DNA from: Bacillota bacterium
GTDB lineage: Bacteria; Bacillota; Clostridia; Oscillospirales; Oscillospiraceae
Length of the DNA stretch: 40,219 nt
Assembly: GCA_023459875.1 (NCBI GenBank)
Contig: JAEWRY010000042.1
Location: 1-40,219 of the forward strand
Direction of reading: 5' to 3'
The first letter of the stretch is position 1. Each line of letters begins with the position of its first letter. Both the position numbers and the translations under genes were made by a program. The notes under the pieces were generated by a model. That model was not told the DNA's origin, ran no database searches, and saw only the letters and a list, made by a program, of their open reading frames with translations. This document shows, piece after piece, positions 15,871-23,981 of this stretch.

Positions 15871-15903
15871 TCCTTTATTCCATGCCGTTCAGGAGAAATA
15901 ACT

Positions 15904-16494
15904 ATGTTTAAAGATAAAAGAAGCAAAAAAGTCATCCTGGTGTGCCACTGCGTCTTAAACCAAAACGCAAAGCTCGACCAGTGCGCCCATTATCCCGGGG
16001 CGATCCGGGAGGTGGCCGAGCTGCTGGTTTCGGGGGAAGCGGGCATCATCCAGCTCCCCTGCCCGGAACTGCTTTACCTGGGACTCGACAGGCAGGCAGA
16101 CCAGTCGGCAAGCCCCACGGTAGCGTCCGAGGACACGAGAATCGCAAAGCGGATGGGGGAAGACAAAGCGAGGGAACTTTGCCGGAAAATCGCCTGCGAA
16201 ACGGTCTATCAGATCGAGGAATACCGGAAGAACGGCTTTGAAGTGACGGGACTCATCGGCATCAACGGTTCGCCTACCTGCGGGGTCGAAACGACATGGG
16301 CGGACGGCGCGGATGTGGACGGGCCGGGCATCTTTATAAGGCTGCTGGGCGAGGAACTCGCCAAACGGAATATTAGCTTCAACATGGCGGGCATCCGGGC
16401 CAACAACCCCCAGTCGGCGGCCAGGGCCGTGAAAAAATATATGCAGGAAATAAACAGCTTCTTCGGGAAGTTCGGGGGCGGCTCGTCCGTGTAA
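15904..16494 (+). CDS. TudS-related putative desulfidase
   Basis: A 196-residue protein resembling the CD3072-type branch of the TudS/DUF523 family. Characterised members use a [4Fe-4S] cluster to remove sulfur from thiouracil and related thiolated compounds. The cysteines are Cys14 and Cys16 (LVCHCVLNQNAK), Cys27, Cys53 (QLPCPELLYLG) and Cys126 (NGSPTCGVETTW); the first, the QLPCPE and the SPTCG cysteines are the likely cluster ligands. The substrate here is unknown. ATG 15904 has AGGAG upstream. The strong hairpin just before the gene isolates it from DUF5661. Confidence 0.82.
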   Translation: MFKDKRSKKVILVCHCVLNQNAKLDQCAHYPGAIREVAELLVSGEAGIIQLPCPELLYLGLDRQADQSASPTVASEDTRIAKRMGEDKARELCRKIACETVYQIEEYRKNGFEVTGLIGINGSPTCGVETTWADGADVDGPGIFIRLLGEELAKRNISFNMAGIRANNPQSAARAVKKYMQEINSFFGKFGGGSSV

Positions 16495-16580
16495 ATATAA
16501 AACCGTTTTTCGGATGAGGGGAATGCCGGTGCGTTATTTTGAAAAAACTGGCCGGACAGAATAAACTGCCCGGCCTTCTC

Positions 16581-17066
16581 TTATTCACGCCAAAGCTCGG
16601 CGAGCGTTTTTCCAGCGGTGGAATAGATTCCCGTGGCCGTCACCAGGTGCTTTTCCGGGCAGTCCTCCATCCAGACGGCGGCCGACACGGTCGCGATGGT
16701 GCGCCCGACGGATTCGGCGCGGGATGTGATCATAATGCGTTTGCCCAGCGGGATTGGCCGCACAAAATTGACCTGCAGGCTTACGGTGGGCGGGAATTTG
16801 CCGCCGCTCAGCACGTAAACAAGGATGCCCATCGCGCTGTCCAGCGCGGCGCTTATGATTCCTCCATGCATCTGCTCCGCAGGATTGCTCATCCACGCCA
16901 GCGTGTCGTAAGAGACGGTAAGCGTCCTTTTTTCGAGGCTGCAGTCCTTATATCCCGTCGGCATCATGGCGTTTACCGTCCCGGGACGCCATGTGTTCAG
17001 AACCTCAATGAAATTTTGGATCGCGGTGTCCAGTTCGGGTTGTGTTTTCGGCATCATTTCTTTCAT
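16581..17066 (-). CDS. PaaI-type hotdog thioesterase
   Basis: A 161-residue hotdog-fold protein of the PaaI/YbgC class, which hydrolyses acyl-CoA thioesters. The signature MHGGIISAALDSAMGILVYV (central helix) and VSLQVNFVRPIPLGKRIMI (beta strands) are clear, and the catalytic acid would be Asp in ALDSAMG. The natural substrate is not predictable. GGAAAGG on this strand precedes the ATG at 17066; Met5 is an alternative start. It is transcribed opposite to its neighbours. Confidence 0.88.
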   Translation of the reverse strand: MKEMMPKTQPELDTAIQNFIEVLNTWRPGTVNAMMPTGYKDCSLEKRTLTVSYDTLAWMSNPAEQMHGGIISAALDSAMGILVYVLSGGKFPPTVSLQVNFVRPIPLGKRIMITSRAESVGRTIATVSAAVWMEDCPEKHLVTATGIYSTAGKTLAELWRE

Positions 17067-17280
17067 ATTAACTTGACCTTTCCTATCAGTATCCCGCGCG
17101 AAAGTAATTATTTTAATGTTTATACTAATATATAAACAAATTGCGCGGCAGCGCCGCGTAATTTCCCGTTGGGCGGCTTATGCAGCAGAGGTCATTATAG
17201 CATAATTCATTCGGGAGGTGAAGTAAAATATCCGCAGCCAGGGAAACCGTTCCCCAGTAAAAAAGTTAACATAAAACAGC

Positions 17281-17309
17281 TTGACAACGGCGCGGAGCCG
17301 CTGTAGTAT
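17281..17309 (+). promoter_or_regulatory. Consensus promoter with palindromic spacer
   Basis: Perfect -35 TTGACA (17281-17286), a 17-base spacer, -10 TAGTAT (17304-17309), 55 bases before the next ATG. The spacer contains CGGCGCGGAGCCG, an inverted repeat that could be an operator. The roughly 300-base gap 17067-17363 holds nothing else I can identify. Confidence 0.65.
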
Positions 17310-17363
17310 TCCAATGAATCAGCAGAAATGCGGAATCATAAATTGATATTGACAGGTAAATGA

Positions 17364-17681
17364 ATGATGGATCAAAAAAATGAGGAACTGGAAGAGCGCG
17401 TCGCGGCGCTCAGGAATGAAGTGGAACGTCTGGAAGCAAAGATCACGCGGCTGGACGAAGGAGTCAATCATGCAAGCCGGAATTTAGAGAACAATTTACT
17501 CCAGCAGATTGAAATTTTGGCTGTCTTCGTCATCATGATCCTGCTTGTCATCACAAACGTGATCGGCATCGACGTGCTGGGCAGCATGGGGCTGCGCGGC
17601 ATTGCGATGATCGACCTGTCCTACCTTGTCTCGATGTTTGCCCTGCTGCTTGGGATAAAGATCATCGTAGGAAAAAAGTAA
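17364..17681 (+). CDS. Small membrane protein with N-terminal coiled coil
   Basis: A 105-residue protein. Residues about 4-45 form a charged coiled coil (ELEERVAALRNEVERLEAKI). Two membrane helices follow (about 50-70, ILAVFVIMILLVITNVIGI, and about 82-102, ending IIVGKK). The family is not recognised. The ribosome site is weak (AGG at 17354-17356), with ATG 17364 or 17367 as start. A nested hairpin and polysaccharide deacetylase follow. Confidence 0.7.
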   Translation: MMDQKNEELEERVAALRNEVERLEAKITRLDEGVNHASRNLENNLLQQIEILAVFVIMILLVITNVIGIDVLGSMGLRGIAMIDLSYLVSMFALLLGIKIIVGKK

Positions 17682-17731
17682 GCGGAACGGACGTCTCGGC
17701 GCCGGAAACGGCTGAATCATTAATAGAAAGG

Positions 17732-17768
17732 CGGTCCGGCCCGGTTACATTCCGGGCGTTTGGGACCG
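17732..17768 (+). terminator. Nested hairpin between membrane protein and deacetylase genes
   Basis: Outer stem CGGTCC (17732-17737)/GGACCG (17763-17768) encloses inner stem GCCCGG (17739-17744)/CCGGGC (17752-17757). There is no U-tract, so it may be an attenuator or processing site. It ends 19 bases before the deacetylase start. Confidence 0.35.
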
Positions 17769-17787
17769 ACGGAACCGTGCGATCACA

Positions 17788-18555
17788 ATGCGGAAAATAC
17801 TGCCCGGCGGCCGCCGCCGGTTTATCATGTTCCTCGCCGCCGCTTTTTCCCTGTCGGGGATGCTGCTCCTTTTCACCGGTTCCGCCGGTGAAAATTCCGA
17901 AGAACTAAGCGGCGGTACGCAGATCCCGATTCTGCTATACCACAGCGTCAGCGACGATCCCATCGGAATTCCGATCTTATCGGTAACCACAAAGGACTTC
18001 GACGAGCAGATGAGCTATCTCGCCTCAAACGGCTATACCACATATTTCGTCGATGAAATGGACGCATGTTCGCAGGATAAGAAACCCGTCATCATCACCT
18101 TTGACGACGGCTATGTTGATAATTTCACGAACGCCTACCCTGTTCTGGAAAAATACAAGCTGAAGGCAACGATCTTCGTCATCACCAAGGCCATCGGCTC
18201 CAAGGGGCACCTGTCTGCGGAACAGATGGAGCAGATGAGCGATTTGGTCTCCTTCCAGAGCCACACCGTGGACCACGTCCGTATGGACAGGCTCAATAAA
18301 GCGCAGATCGATTACGAGTGCGGGCAGTCCCAGAAGGATCTGAACAGAATTACGGGCAAGCCCGTGGACACGCTGTCTTACCCCAACGGGAAGTTTAGTG
18401 CCAACGTGCTGACGACGGCCCAAAAGTATTATCAATACGCGGTCACCACCCTTCAGGGCTTCAACACCCCGCACAGCAGCCGGTATAAGATGAAAAGAAC
18501 CCAGATAGGCCGCTCGGATTCCCTGTCGGTATTTATTTCAAGGCTGCAGCCTTAG
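17788..18555 (+). CDS. Polysaccharide deacetylase (NodB domain)
   Basis: A 255-residue exported protein. A membrane anchor or signal (about 10-32, FIMFLAAAFSLSGMLLLFTG) precedes the NodB deacetylase domain. Motif 1 TFDDGY gives Asp106/Asp107, motif 2 SHTVDH gives His159/His163 (metal ligands), and motif 3 is LSYPNGKFS. It probably removes N- or O-acetyl groups from peptidoglycan or a surface glycan outside the membrane. No convincing ribosome site precedes ATG 17788, so the exact start is uncertain. Confidence 0.9.
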   Translation: MRKILPGGRRRFIMFLAAAFSLSGMLLLFTGSAGENSEELSGGTQIPILLYHSVSDDPIGIPILSVTTKDFDEQMSYLASNGYTTYFVDEMDACSQDKKPVIITFDDGYVDNFTNAYPVLEKYKLKATIFVITKAIGSKGHLSAEQMEQMSDLVSFQSHTVDHVRMDRLNKAQIDYECGQSQKDLNRITGKPVDTLSYPNGKFSANVLTTAQKYYQYAVTTLQGFNTPHSSRYKMKRTQIGRSDSLSVFISRLQP

Positions 18556-18587
18556 GCGCCTCACAGGAAACGGCATCTTCGCTTGAA

Positions 18588-18634
18588 ACCGCCTCACGGG
18601 AATGTTAAACTGTTCCGTGAGGCGGTGTTTTTTT
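18588..18634 (+). terminator. Rho-independent terminator
   Basis: ACCGCCTCACGG (18588-18599) pairs with CCGTGAGGCGGT (18615-18626) and is followed by a run of seven Ts (18628-18634). Confidence 0.85.
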
Positions 18635-18706
18635 GCTCCGGGCTGCAATACCGGCCGGACACCTTCAACACCGGCGCAACCAAAAATCATTCATGGAGGG
18701 ATCGCT

Positions 18707-19132
18707 ATGCCGCGGATCGGAATCATCACCTGCTCCAACTGCACGGGGGAGCTTAACTGCGCCAGCACCGTCTGCCTGGGGGACATGAGAAAGAGGAAGG
18801 GGTTGTTCGAGCGGTACGGGAACAGCGAGGTGGTCCTTTTGGGGATCGTCTCCTGCGCGGGCTGCCCCACGGTTGCCGCTCCCGAAAAGATCCTGCGGCG
18901 CGTGAAGGCCCTGGCCGATAGGAAGGCGGACGCCATCCATCTTTCCTACTGCATGACCGCCGTATGTCCTTTCCTTCACAAATACATAGAGGTAATCAGA
19001 AGCGCCTACCCGAAAATGGAACTCATAGAGGGAACCCATCAGCCGCCCGACAAAGCCAAGTTCCGGGAAGGTGTCAAAGAGCTGCTCTGCGCGGGCAGAC
19101 GGGACATGACCGATTATATCCTCGGAAAATAG
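18707..19132 (+). CDS. CGGC domain putative metal-binding protein
   Basis: A 141-residue protein of the CGGC family, thought to bind metal or redox centres. Cysteines are at 9, 12, 18 and 23 (TCSNCTGELNC and TVC), at 50 and 53 (VSCAGCPT, the family's CGGC site with Ala for the first Gly), and at 82 and 87 (SYCMTAVCPF). Eight clustered cysteines suggest an Fe-S or zinc site; the function is not known. GGAGGG at 18695-18700 supports ATG 18707. A hairpin and an A-type hairpin-array element follow the stop. Confidence 0.8.
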   Translation: MPRIGIITCSNCTGELNCASTVCLGDMRKRKGLFERYGNSEVVLLGIVSCAGCPTVAAPEKILRRVKALADRKADAIHLSYCMTAVCPFLHKYIEVIRSAYPKMELIEGTHQPPDKAKFREGVKELLCAGRRDMTDYILGK

Positions 19133-19142
19133 CCGCGCTAAG

Positions 19143-19172
19143 CTGAGCTTGCGCCTGACGGCGCCAGCTCAG
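19143..19172 (+). terminator. Hairpin left of element A2
   Basis: CTGAGCT/AGCTCAG outer and GCGCC/GGCGC inner stems with loop TGAC, 10 bases after the CGGC gene stop. It resembles the terminator at 19377-19407 (both begin AGCTGAGC and contain GGCGCC). Confidence 0.5.
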
Positions 19173-19378
19173 GCTGTCGAAAAACCATGTTTTTCGACAA
19201 AATAATAAGATGGTAGCGGCTCTTTGGAGCCGCACAAAGAGTGCCTAGCGGGAAGTGAATTCCCGCTGGGCACTGGTATTCAAACTTTTGCGGATTTCGG
19301 TCACGGAGCTGGGCGCAAAATCCGCAAAAGCATTTCGCCGGTGGCGAAAAGGACGAGGGACTTTTTTAACAAGCTGAG
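19171..19378 (+). repeat. Hairpin-array element A, copy 2
   Basis: The clearest copy. Stems: TGTCGAAAAA (19175-19184)/TTTTTCGACA (19190-19199); GCGGCTC/GAGCCGC; AGTGCCTAGCGGGAA/TTCCCGCTGGGCACT around loop GTGAA; TTTTGCGGATTT/AAATCCGCAAAA; TTTCGCC/GGCGAAA. The ends AGGCTGTCGAAAAA and TTTTTTAACAAGCT are imperfect inverses. Confidence 0.75.
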
Positions 19379-19407
19379 CCGGCGCCGTTTTGGCGCCGGC
19401 TTTTTTT
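19377..19407 (+). terminator. Rho-independent terminator right of element A2
   Basis: AGCCGGCGCC (19377-19386) pairs with GGCGCCGGCT (19392-19401), followed by a T-run to 19407. The AT-rich stretch from 19,440 to 19,677 has an inverted repeat TTGGTAA (19563-19569)/TTACCAA (19597-19603) but no gene. Confidence 0.8.
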
Positions 19408-19677
19408 GCCCGGGTGTGGCTGCCGCGTTGCCCAGCGCGGAAAGGGCGTGATGTTTCTTTCGCTTTTTATCATATCGGATGTAAAGTAACGACCTGCCAG
19501 GTTTTTTAATTCCAATATAGTAAATTATTACATATATGGTGAGCTTGTATCAATGATTCAATTTGGTAACATTCGATATCGTGAATAAAAAATATATTAC
19601 CAATATGTAACCGTTTTCCTATAGGCTTGATTCAGAAACATTTAAGAATTCACTACGAACGCAGGGAGCGTGATCCG

Positions 19678-19899
19678 ATGATAAAACCGCAGTCCGGCAA
19701 AGGAACCTTCGTGATAAAGATTCTCAGTCAGCAAAACGCCACCTGGCAAGGCATGATTACCTGGACGGACGGAAATCAATCTCAGCCTTTCCGCAGTCTT
19801 CTGGAACTCATCAAGCTGATCGACAGCGTCCTCGGTACCGATGGCAAAGAGCAATTCCGAATTGATTGGAATAACGCGGCACAGACCAGCGAGACATAG
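19678..19899 (+). CDS. Small hypothetical protein
   Basis: A 73-residue protein with pattern GTFVIKILSQQNATWQGMIT then TDGNQSQPFRSLLELIKLID. It reads as a small beta barrel followed by a helix. The family is not recognised, but small proteins of this look occur next to LPXTG surface proteins in Clostridia. ATG 19678 follows GGGAG (19664-19668). It ends 38 bases before the LPXTG protein gene and is likely in the same transcript. Confidence 0.65.
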   Translation: MIKPQSGKGTFVIKILSQQNATWQGMITWTDGNQSQPFRSLLELIKLIDSVLGTDGKEQFRIDWNNAAQTSET

Positions 19900-19937
19900 A
19901 TGAAGCACTGTTTTACAAATTGAAGGGAGAAATAGAT

Positions 19938-21170
19938 ATGAAAAAAACTCTTGCGCTTCTTCTCACAGCCGTAATGCTTCTTGGTCTGCTGCCCATGACG
20001 GTTTTTGCCGCGGACGGAGACACAACGTACACGATCGACAGCGACGATGTTGATTGGGTTCAGCAATGCAACAGCACCGAATTTACCTTTGTGGATCCCG
20101 CCAGCCCTAATTTCATTGTGGCGAAGCTTACCGCCCACGGCGGCTATGTGGTCTGGACTGCCGACGAGCTGACCGGCGGCGAACAGGACTCCTTTGTGGC
20201 GGCGCTTATTGCCGCGGACCTGCCCGGCTCCTTCGACAACCTGAAAGCTTCGGATACCTACAGCTTCATTTCTGGAATTCCGTGCACGGATAACGGCGTC
20301 ACAATTACCGCCAGCGGAGTGACTTTCGACGCGACTTCCACCTGGGCCACCTTTATTTACGGTTTATACTCCGAAACCACCCCGGAAACCACAACGTGGA
20401 TCGTCAGTTATGAGTTCACCGGCGACGTTCATCCCGATGGCGTGACGCCTCCCGCGAGTGCCTCTTACGAGGACGGGGCTCTTGTTCATGTCGCAAACGG
20501 TTACGAGAACATTACACTCGCCAACGGCGTTTGGTCCTTCAGCGGCTGGAATATGACAGATTTTGAAATCTCCGCTGACACTGCCATTACCGGCGCCTGG
20601 ACCTTTACCCCCAGCCAGACTCCCACAACGTGGACCGTCAGTTATGAGTTCACCGGCGACGTTCATCCCGATGGCGTGACGCCTCCCGCGAGTGCCTCTT
20701 ACGAGGACGGGGCTCTTGTTCATGTCGCGAACGGTTACGAGAACACTACACTCGCCAACGGCGTTTGGTCCTTCAGCGGCTGGAATATGACAGATTTTGA
20801 AATCTCCGCTGACACTGCCATTACCGGCGCCTGGACCTTTACCCCCAGCCAGCACCACAACAACGACGACGACGATGATGATAACACCCCCGCTCCCTCC
20901 CCCGTTGTGGAAGACCTGGACGAACCCGATGTGCCTCTGGCGCCGGTCCCCCCGGTGGAAGAGCCTGTCCAGGAAGAGCCCGTCCAGGAAGCCGCTATTT
21001 CCGAAGCGGAAGTCCCGCTCGGCAACCTGCCGCAGACCGGCACCACCCAAGCCGATGCCGTGAAGCGGATGTGGACCCTTGCCATGATCGCGCTTGCCTT
21101 CTCCGTGGCATCCGCCGGACTTACCGTCACCTTTAGCCGGAAGAAAGACGACGAGAATCAAGAGTTTTAA
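19938..21170 (+). CDS. LPXTG surface protein with two near-identical SHIRT-like repeats
   Basis: A 410-residue sortase-anchored protein. Signal peptide 1-24 (ends MTVFA), then a unique domain (about 25-150) and two SHIRT/bacterial-Ig-like repeats (152-229 and 230-307; block YEFTGDVHPDGVTPPASASY). An Asp-rich linker (HHNNDDDDDD) and a Pro/Glu stalk follow. The sortase motif LPQTG is at 364-368, with a membrane helix and the charged tail RKKDDENQEF. Sortase would link Thr367 to peptidoglycan. The repeats act as stalks in streptococcal and related adhesins. GAAGGGAGA precedes ATG 19938. The two repeats differ by only a few bases, which points to recent duplication. Confidence 0.88.
   Translation: MKKTLALLLTAVMLLGLLPMTVFAADGDTTYTIDSDDVDWVQQCNSTEFTFVDPASPNFIVAKLTAHGGYVVWTADELTGGEQDSFVAALIAADLPGSFDNLKASDTYSFISGIPCTDNGVTITASGVTFDATSTWATFIYGLYSETTPETTTWIVSYEFTGDVHPDGVTPPASASYEDGALVHVANGYENITLANGVWSFSGWNMTDFEISADTAITGAWTFTPSQTPTTWTVSYEFTGDVHPDGVTPPASASYEDGALVHVANGYENTTLANGVWSFSGWNMTDFEISADTAITGAWTFTPSQHHNNDDDDDDNTPAPSPVVEDLDEPDVPLAPVPPVEEPVQEEPVQEAAISEAEVPLGNLPQTGTTQADAVKRMWTLAMIALAFSVASAGLTVTFSRKKDDENQEF
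20391..20858 (+). repeat. Two tandem 234-bp coding repeats
   Basis: Units 20391-20624 and 20625-20858 are almost identical at the nucleotide level (the visible coding changes are Ile/Thr at the start and in the ENITLANG/ENTTLANG block). They encode the 78-residue repeats of the surface protein. Confidence 0.85.
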
Positions 21171-21187
21171 CCTGGCTTTGCCGTCTT

Positions 21188-21485
21188 AGGCTGTCGAAAA
21201 ACCATGTCTTCGACAAAACGATAAGATGGAAGCGGCTCTTCGGAGCCGCACAAAGAGTACCCAGTGGGAAGTGAATTCCCGCTGGGTACTCTATTTAATG
21301 TCCACTGAACAAATGCGATTTCCGAATCGTATTTGCCAAAAGGGCAATCATTGCCCTTTTGGGCGGCAAAACAACATTGTTTTACCGCTTCAGATACATT
21401 GATGACTGTTCGTTTTGATTTGCGGAGCTGGGCGCAAAATCCGTAAAAGCTTTTCGCCCGGTACGAAAAGGACGAGGGTCTTTCA
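21188..21485 (+). repeat. Mosaic hairpin-array element (A left, B left, A right)
   Basis: Positions 21188-21291 follow element A through its third stem. At TATTTAA the sequence switches to element B (21292-21425, matching 7217-7350), and at TTTGCGGA it switches back to element A (to 21485). Stems are preserved by paired changes: GTACCCAG/CTGGGTAC here against GTGCCTAG/CTAGGCAC in copy 1, and CCAAAAGG/CCTTTTGG against CCGAAAGG/CCTTTCGG in B. It fills most of the gap after the LPXTG gene. Confidence 0.75.
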
Positions 21486-21598
21486 GAACGGAAAACAAAT
21501 GTTTTTTCCTTGGGCTTAACGATAATTTCAGCTCGTTTTCATACTAATTTAAGAATCGGGCGGTACAATAGGGTGATATCATATTGGGAGCGCGGATC

Positions 21599-23869
21599 AT
21601 GAAAACAAAGCTTTTTTCAAAAGGTTCGATTCCGTCTTTCTTTCAAAACCACCGGCACCTGACCGCGCTGGGAGCCATCGCCCTTTTGTCCTTCGGCCTG
21701 AATTTTTACGCCATCTCAAAGCTGGGGTACTGCAACGCCTACTACGCCGCGGCGATAAAGAGCATGACCCAGAGCTTTCACAATTTCTTCTTCGTTTCTT
21801 TCGACCCGGCGGGAATCGTCTCGGTGGACAAGCCGCCCCTGGCTCTCTGGATCCAGGCGGTTTTCGTGCTCGTCTTCGGCTATCACGGCTGGGCGATGCT
21901 CCTGCCCCAGGCCCTGGCGGGAACCGGCTCCTGCATCATGATGTACGTGCTGACATCCAGGCATTTCGGCCGGAAGGCGGGCCTCGTCTCGGCCCTGGTT
22001 TTCGCGCTCACGCCCGCCGTGGTGGTGGCCTCGCGCAACAACACCATGGACATGCAGCTCATTTTCTTCCTGCTCGTAGCCGTCTGGTTTTTCTTCCGGT
22101 CCCTTGAAACGGGGAAATGGCGCTTTCTGTTTGCGTGCGCCCTTTTCGTCGGTCTGAGCTTCAACGTCAAGATGCTCCAGGCCTATATGATTTTGCCCGG
22201 AATCGTTGTCGTTTACCTGATCTTCGCCAAAGAGAAGTTCTTAAAGCGTGTCCTCGCGGGACTCATCAGCCTCGCCGTCATGGCGGCTGTCTCCTTCGCG
22301 TGGGTGATCGCGGTGGACCTCACCCCGGCTGGTGACCGCCCCTATGTGGGCAGCTCCACGAATAATACCGTCCGGGAGCTCATCCTCGGGCATAACGGCC
22401 TGGAGCGCCTGGTGGGCTCCGGCGGACTGCGGAGCCTTACGGACGGCGGTATGAACGGCGGAGGAATGCGCGGCTCCGGCGGCGGCGGGACTAACCGCGG
22501 CTTCGACGGCGGCGCGGCGGGCGGCAATTCCGGCAAGTCATCCGGTCAAAACTCCGCTTCCGGCGGAAGCCTCACTCCGCCCGATCAAAATTCCGCAAAC
22601 GGCGGAAGCAGCTTAGTGCCTCCCGATCAAAACTCCGGCAGCAACAGCCTGCCCGGCGGCACGGCCGGGACCGGCTCCGGCAGCCGGTCCGGTACTTCCC
22701 GGTTCCCGGGAGACGGGCAGACCCGCTCCGGGGGGCAGAGCTTCACCGGCGGCGAGGGCTTCGGAGGCACGGTGACAGGCGGCCAGATGATGAGAGGCTT
22801 CGGCGGTATGGGCGGCGGCGGAAACGACATCGGAACGGCCGGCCCCCTGCGTCTCTTTTCCACAAGCCTCTTTGGACAGGCCTCGTGGCTCCTCGTCCTC
22901 GCCCTCTTCTGCGTTCTGGTCAAAGCCGGCAGATTTGACCCCAAAAAGCCCACCGTCCGGCAGGCCGTCTTCCTCTTCTGGATCATCTGGCTTGTCACCA
23001 TGTACGTCTTTTTCAGCTTCGCAAGCTTCTGGCACCGGTATTACCTGTGCATGTTCGCCCCAGGCGTCGCGGGGCTCGTGGGGATCGGATTCCCCGAGCT
23101 TGTAAATGCCTTCCGGGAAAAGCGGGGCTGGAAGCAGTTTCTTCTCCCCCTCTCCCTCATCGCCGCCTTGGCTCTGGAAATCCGGTACGTCTGGAGCTAC
23201 GAGTACCTGAGAAGCTCTCTGGCCCCGATCATGACCGCGGTGGGCGCCTTGTCCCTTGCGCTGATGCTGCTGCATTCTGTAAAGCCGAAACGGCTGATTC
23301 TTCTCGCCTCTTCCGCGCTCATGCTCTTATCCCTTCTCGCCGCGCCCTTCTACTGGTCGCTCACCGTCGTCATGTACGTGGAGCAGAATTCCACCCTTCC
23401 CTACGCCGGGCCCGAGCTGGCCTCCACCGAAGCGATCCGCGGCATGACGCCCAACCAGGAGGTGCTCACCACCCCCGATTCCGGCACCGCCGCGCTGGAA
23501 AACTATCTGGCTCAGCATTACCGGGAGGGGACCTATCTGGTGGTTGCCCAGCGCTCCAACGACGTGGCCCAGTTCATCGTGGACACGGGCCTGCCCGCTG
23601 TGGCCTACGGGGGATTTTTGGGTTCGGACAACGCCATCACCCTGGAGGAGCTCAAAGAGCTCGTGAGCCAGGGCAAGGTCACCTACTTTCTGATGACCGG
23701 CCAGAGCGGCGGTAACAATTCCGCGCTGGTTAGTTATGTGAAACAGAACGCCGCCCTCGTGGCTCCTGAGGAATACCTGGGTATAAATACCCGGTCTTCC
23801 GGCGGAAGCGGCATGGGCGGCATCTCCGGTAGCTCCCTCTATCTTTTCGGCGCAACCGGCGCCTCCTGA
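21599..23869 (+). CDS. Glycosyltransferase family 39 membrane protein (YkcB-like)
   Basis: A 756-residue polytopic protein of the ArnT/PMT superfamily. It would transfer a sugar from a polyprenyl-phosphate donor to an extracytoplasmic acceptor. The first extracellular loop contains VSFDPAGIVSVDKPPLALWI, where the acidic residue is the usual catalytic site. About 10 membrane helices are visible before and after a Gly/Ser/Asn-rich loop at about 281-410. The C-terminal domain after about 590 (TPDSGTAALENYLAQHY) is the YkcA/B-type extracellular domain. ATG 21599 is chosen because GGGAG (21586-21590) is 8 bases upstream. It may glycosylate surface material near the LPXTG protein; that is inference. 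Confidence 0.9.
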   Translation: MKTKLFSKGSIPSFFQNHRHLTALGAIALLSFGLNFYAISKLGYCNAYYAAAIKSMTQSFHNFFFVSFDPAGIVSVDKPPLALWIQAVFVLVFGYHGWAMLLPQALAGTGSCIMMYVLTSRHFGRKAGLVSALVFALTPAVVVASRNNTMDMQLIFFLLVAVWFFFRSLETGKWRFLFACALFVGLSFNVKMLQAYMILPGIVVVYLIFAKEKFLKRVLAGLISLAVMAAVSFAWVIAVDLTPAGDRPYVGSSTNNTVRELILGHNGLERLVGSGGLRSLTDGGMNGGGMRGSGGGGTNRGFDGGAAGGNSGKSSGQNSASGGSLTPPDQNSANGGSSLVPPDQNSGSNSLPGGTAGTGSGSRSGTSRFPGDGQTRSGGQSFTGGEGFGGTVTGGQMMRGFGGMGGGGNDIGTAGPLRLFSTSLFGQASWLLVLALFCVLVKAGRFDPKKPTVRQAVFLFWIIWLVTMYVFFSFASFWHRYYLCMFAPGVAGLVGIGFPELVNAFREKRGWKQFLLPLSLIAALALEIRYVWSYEYLRSSLAPIMTAVGALSLALMLLHSVKPKRLILLASSALMLLSLLAAPFYWSLTVVMYVEQNSTLPYAGPELASTEAIRGMTPNQEVLTTPDSGTAALENYLAQHYREGTYLVVAQRSNDVAQFIVDTGLPAVAYGGFLGSDNAITLEELKELVSQGKVTYFLMTGQSGGNNSALVSYVKQNAALVAPEEYLGINTRSSGGSGMGGISGSSLYLFGATGAS

Positions 23870-23893
23870 TAAAAGCTGATTTCCTCCGCTTGT

Positions 23894-23951
23894 AAGCGCC
23901 CCGGGGGTGTGGTAAGATAACCTCATATCTTACCGCACCCCCGGGGCGCTT
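23894..23951 (+). terminator. Very long hairpin after the GT39 gene
   Basis: A 26-bp stem with one G-T pair: arms 23894-23919 (starting AAGCGCCCCGGGGGTG) and 23926-23951, with loop ACCTCA. There is no T-tract. It is presumably a terminator or an mRNA 3' end stabiliser. Confidence 0.7.
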
Positions 23952-23981
23952 CTATATAAAGAAAAGTAATAATTGGAGCTG

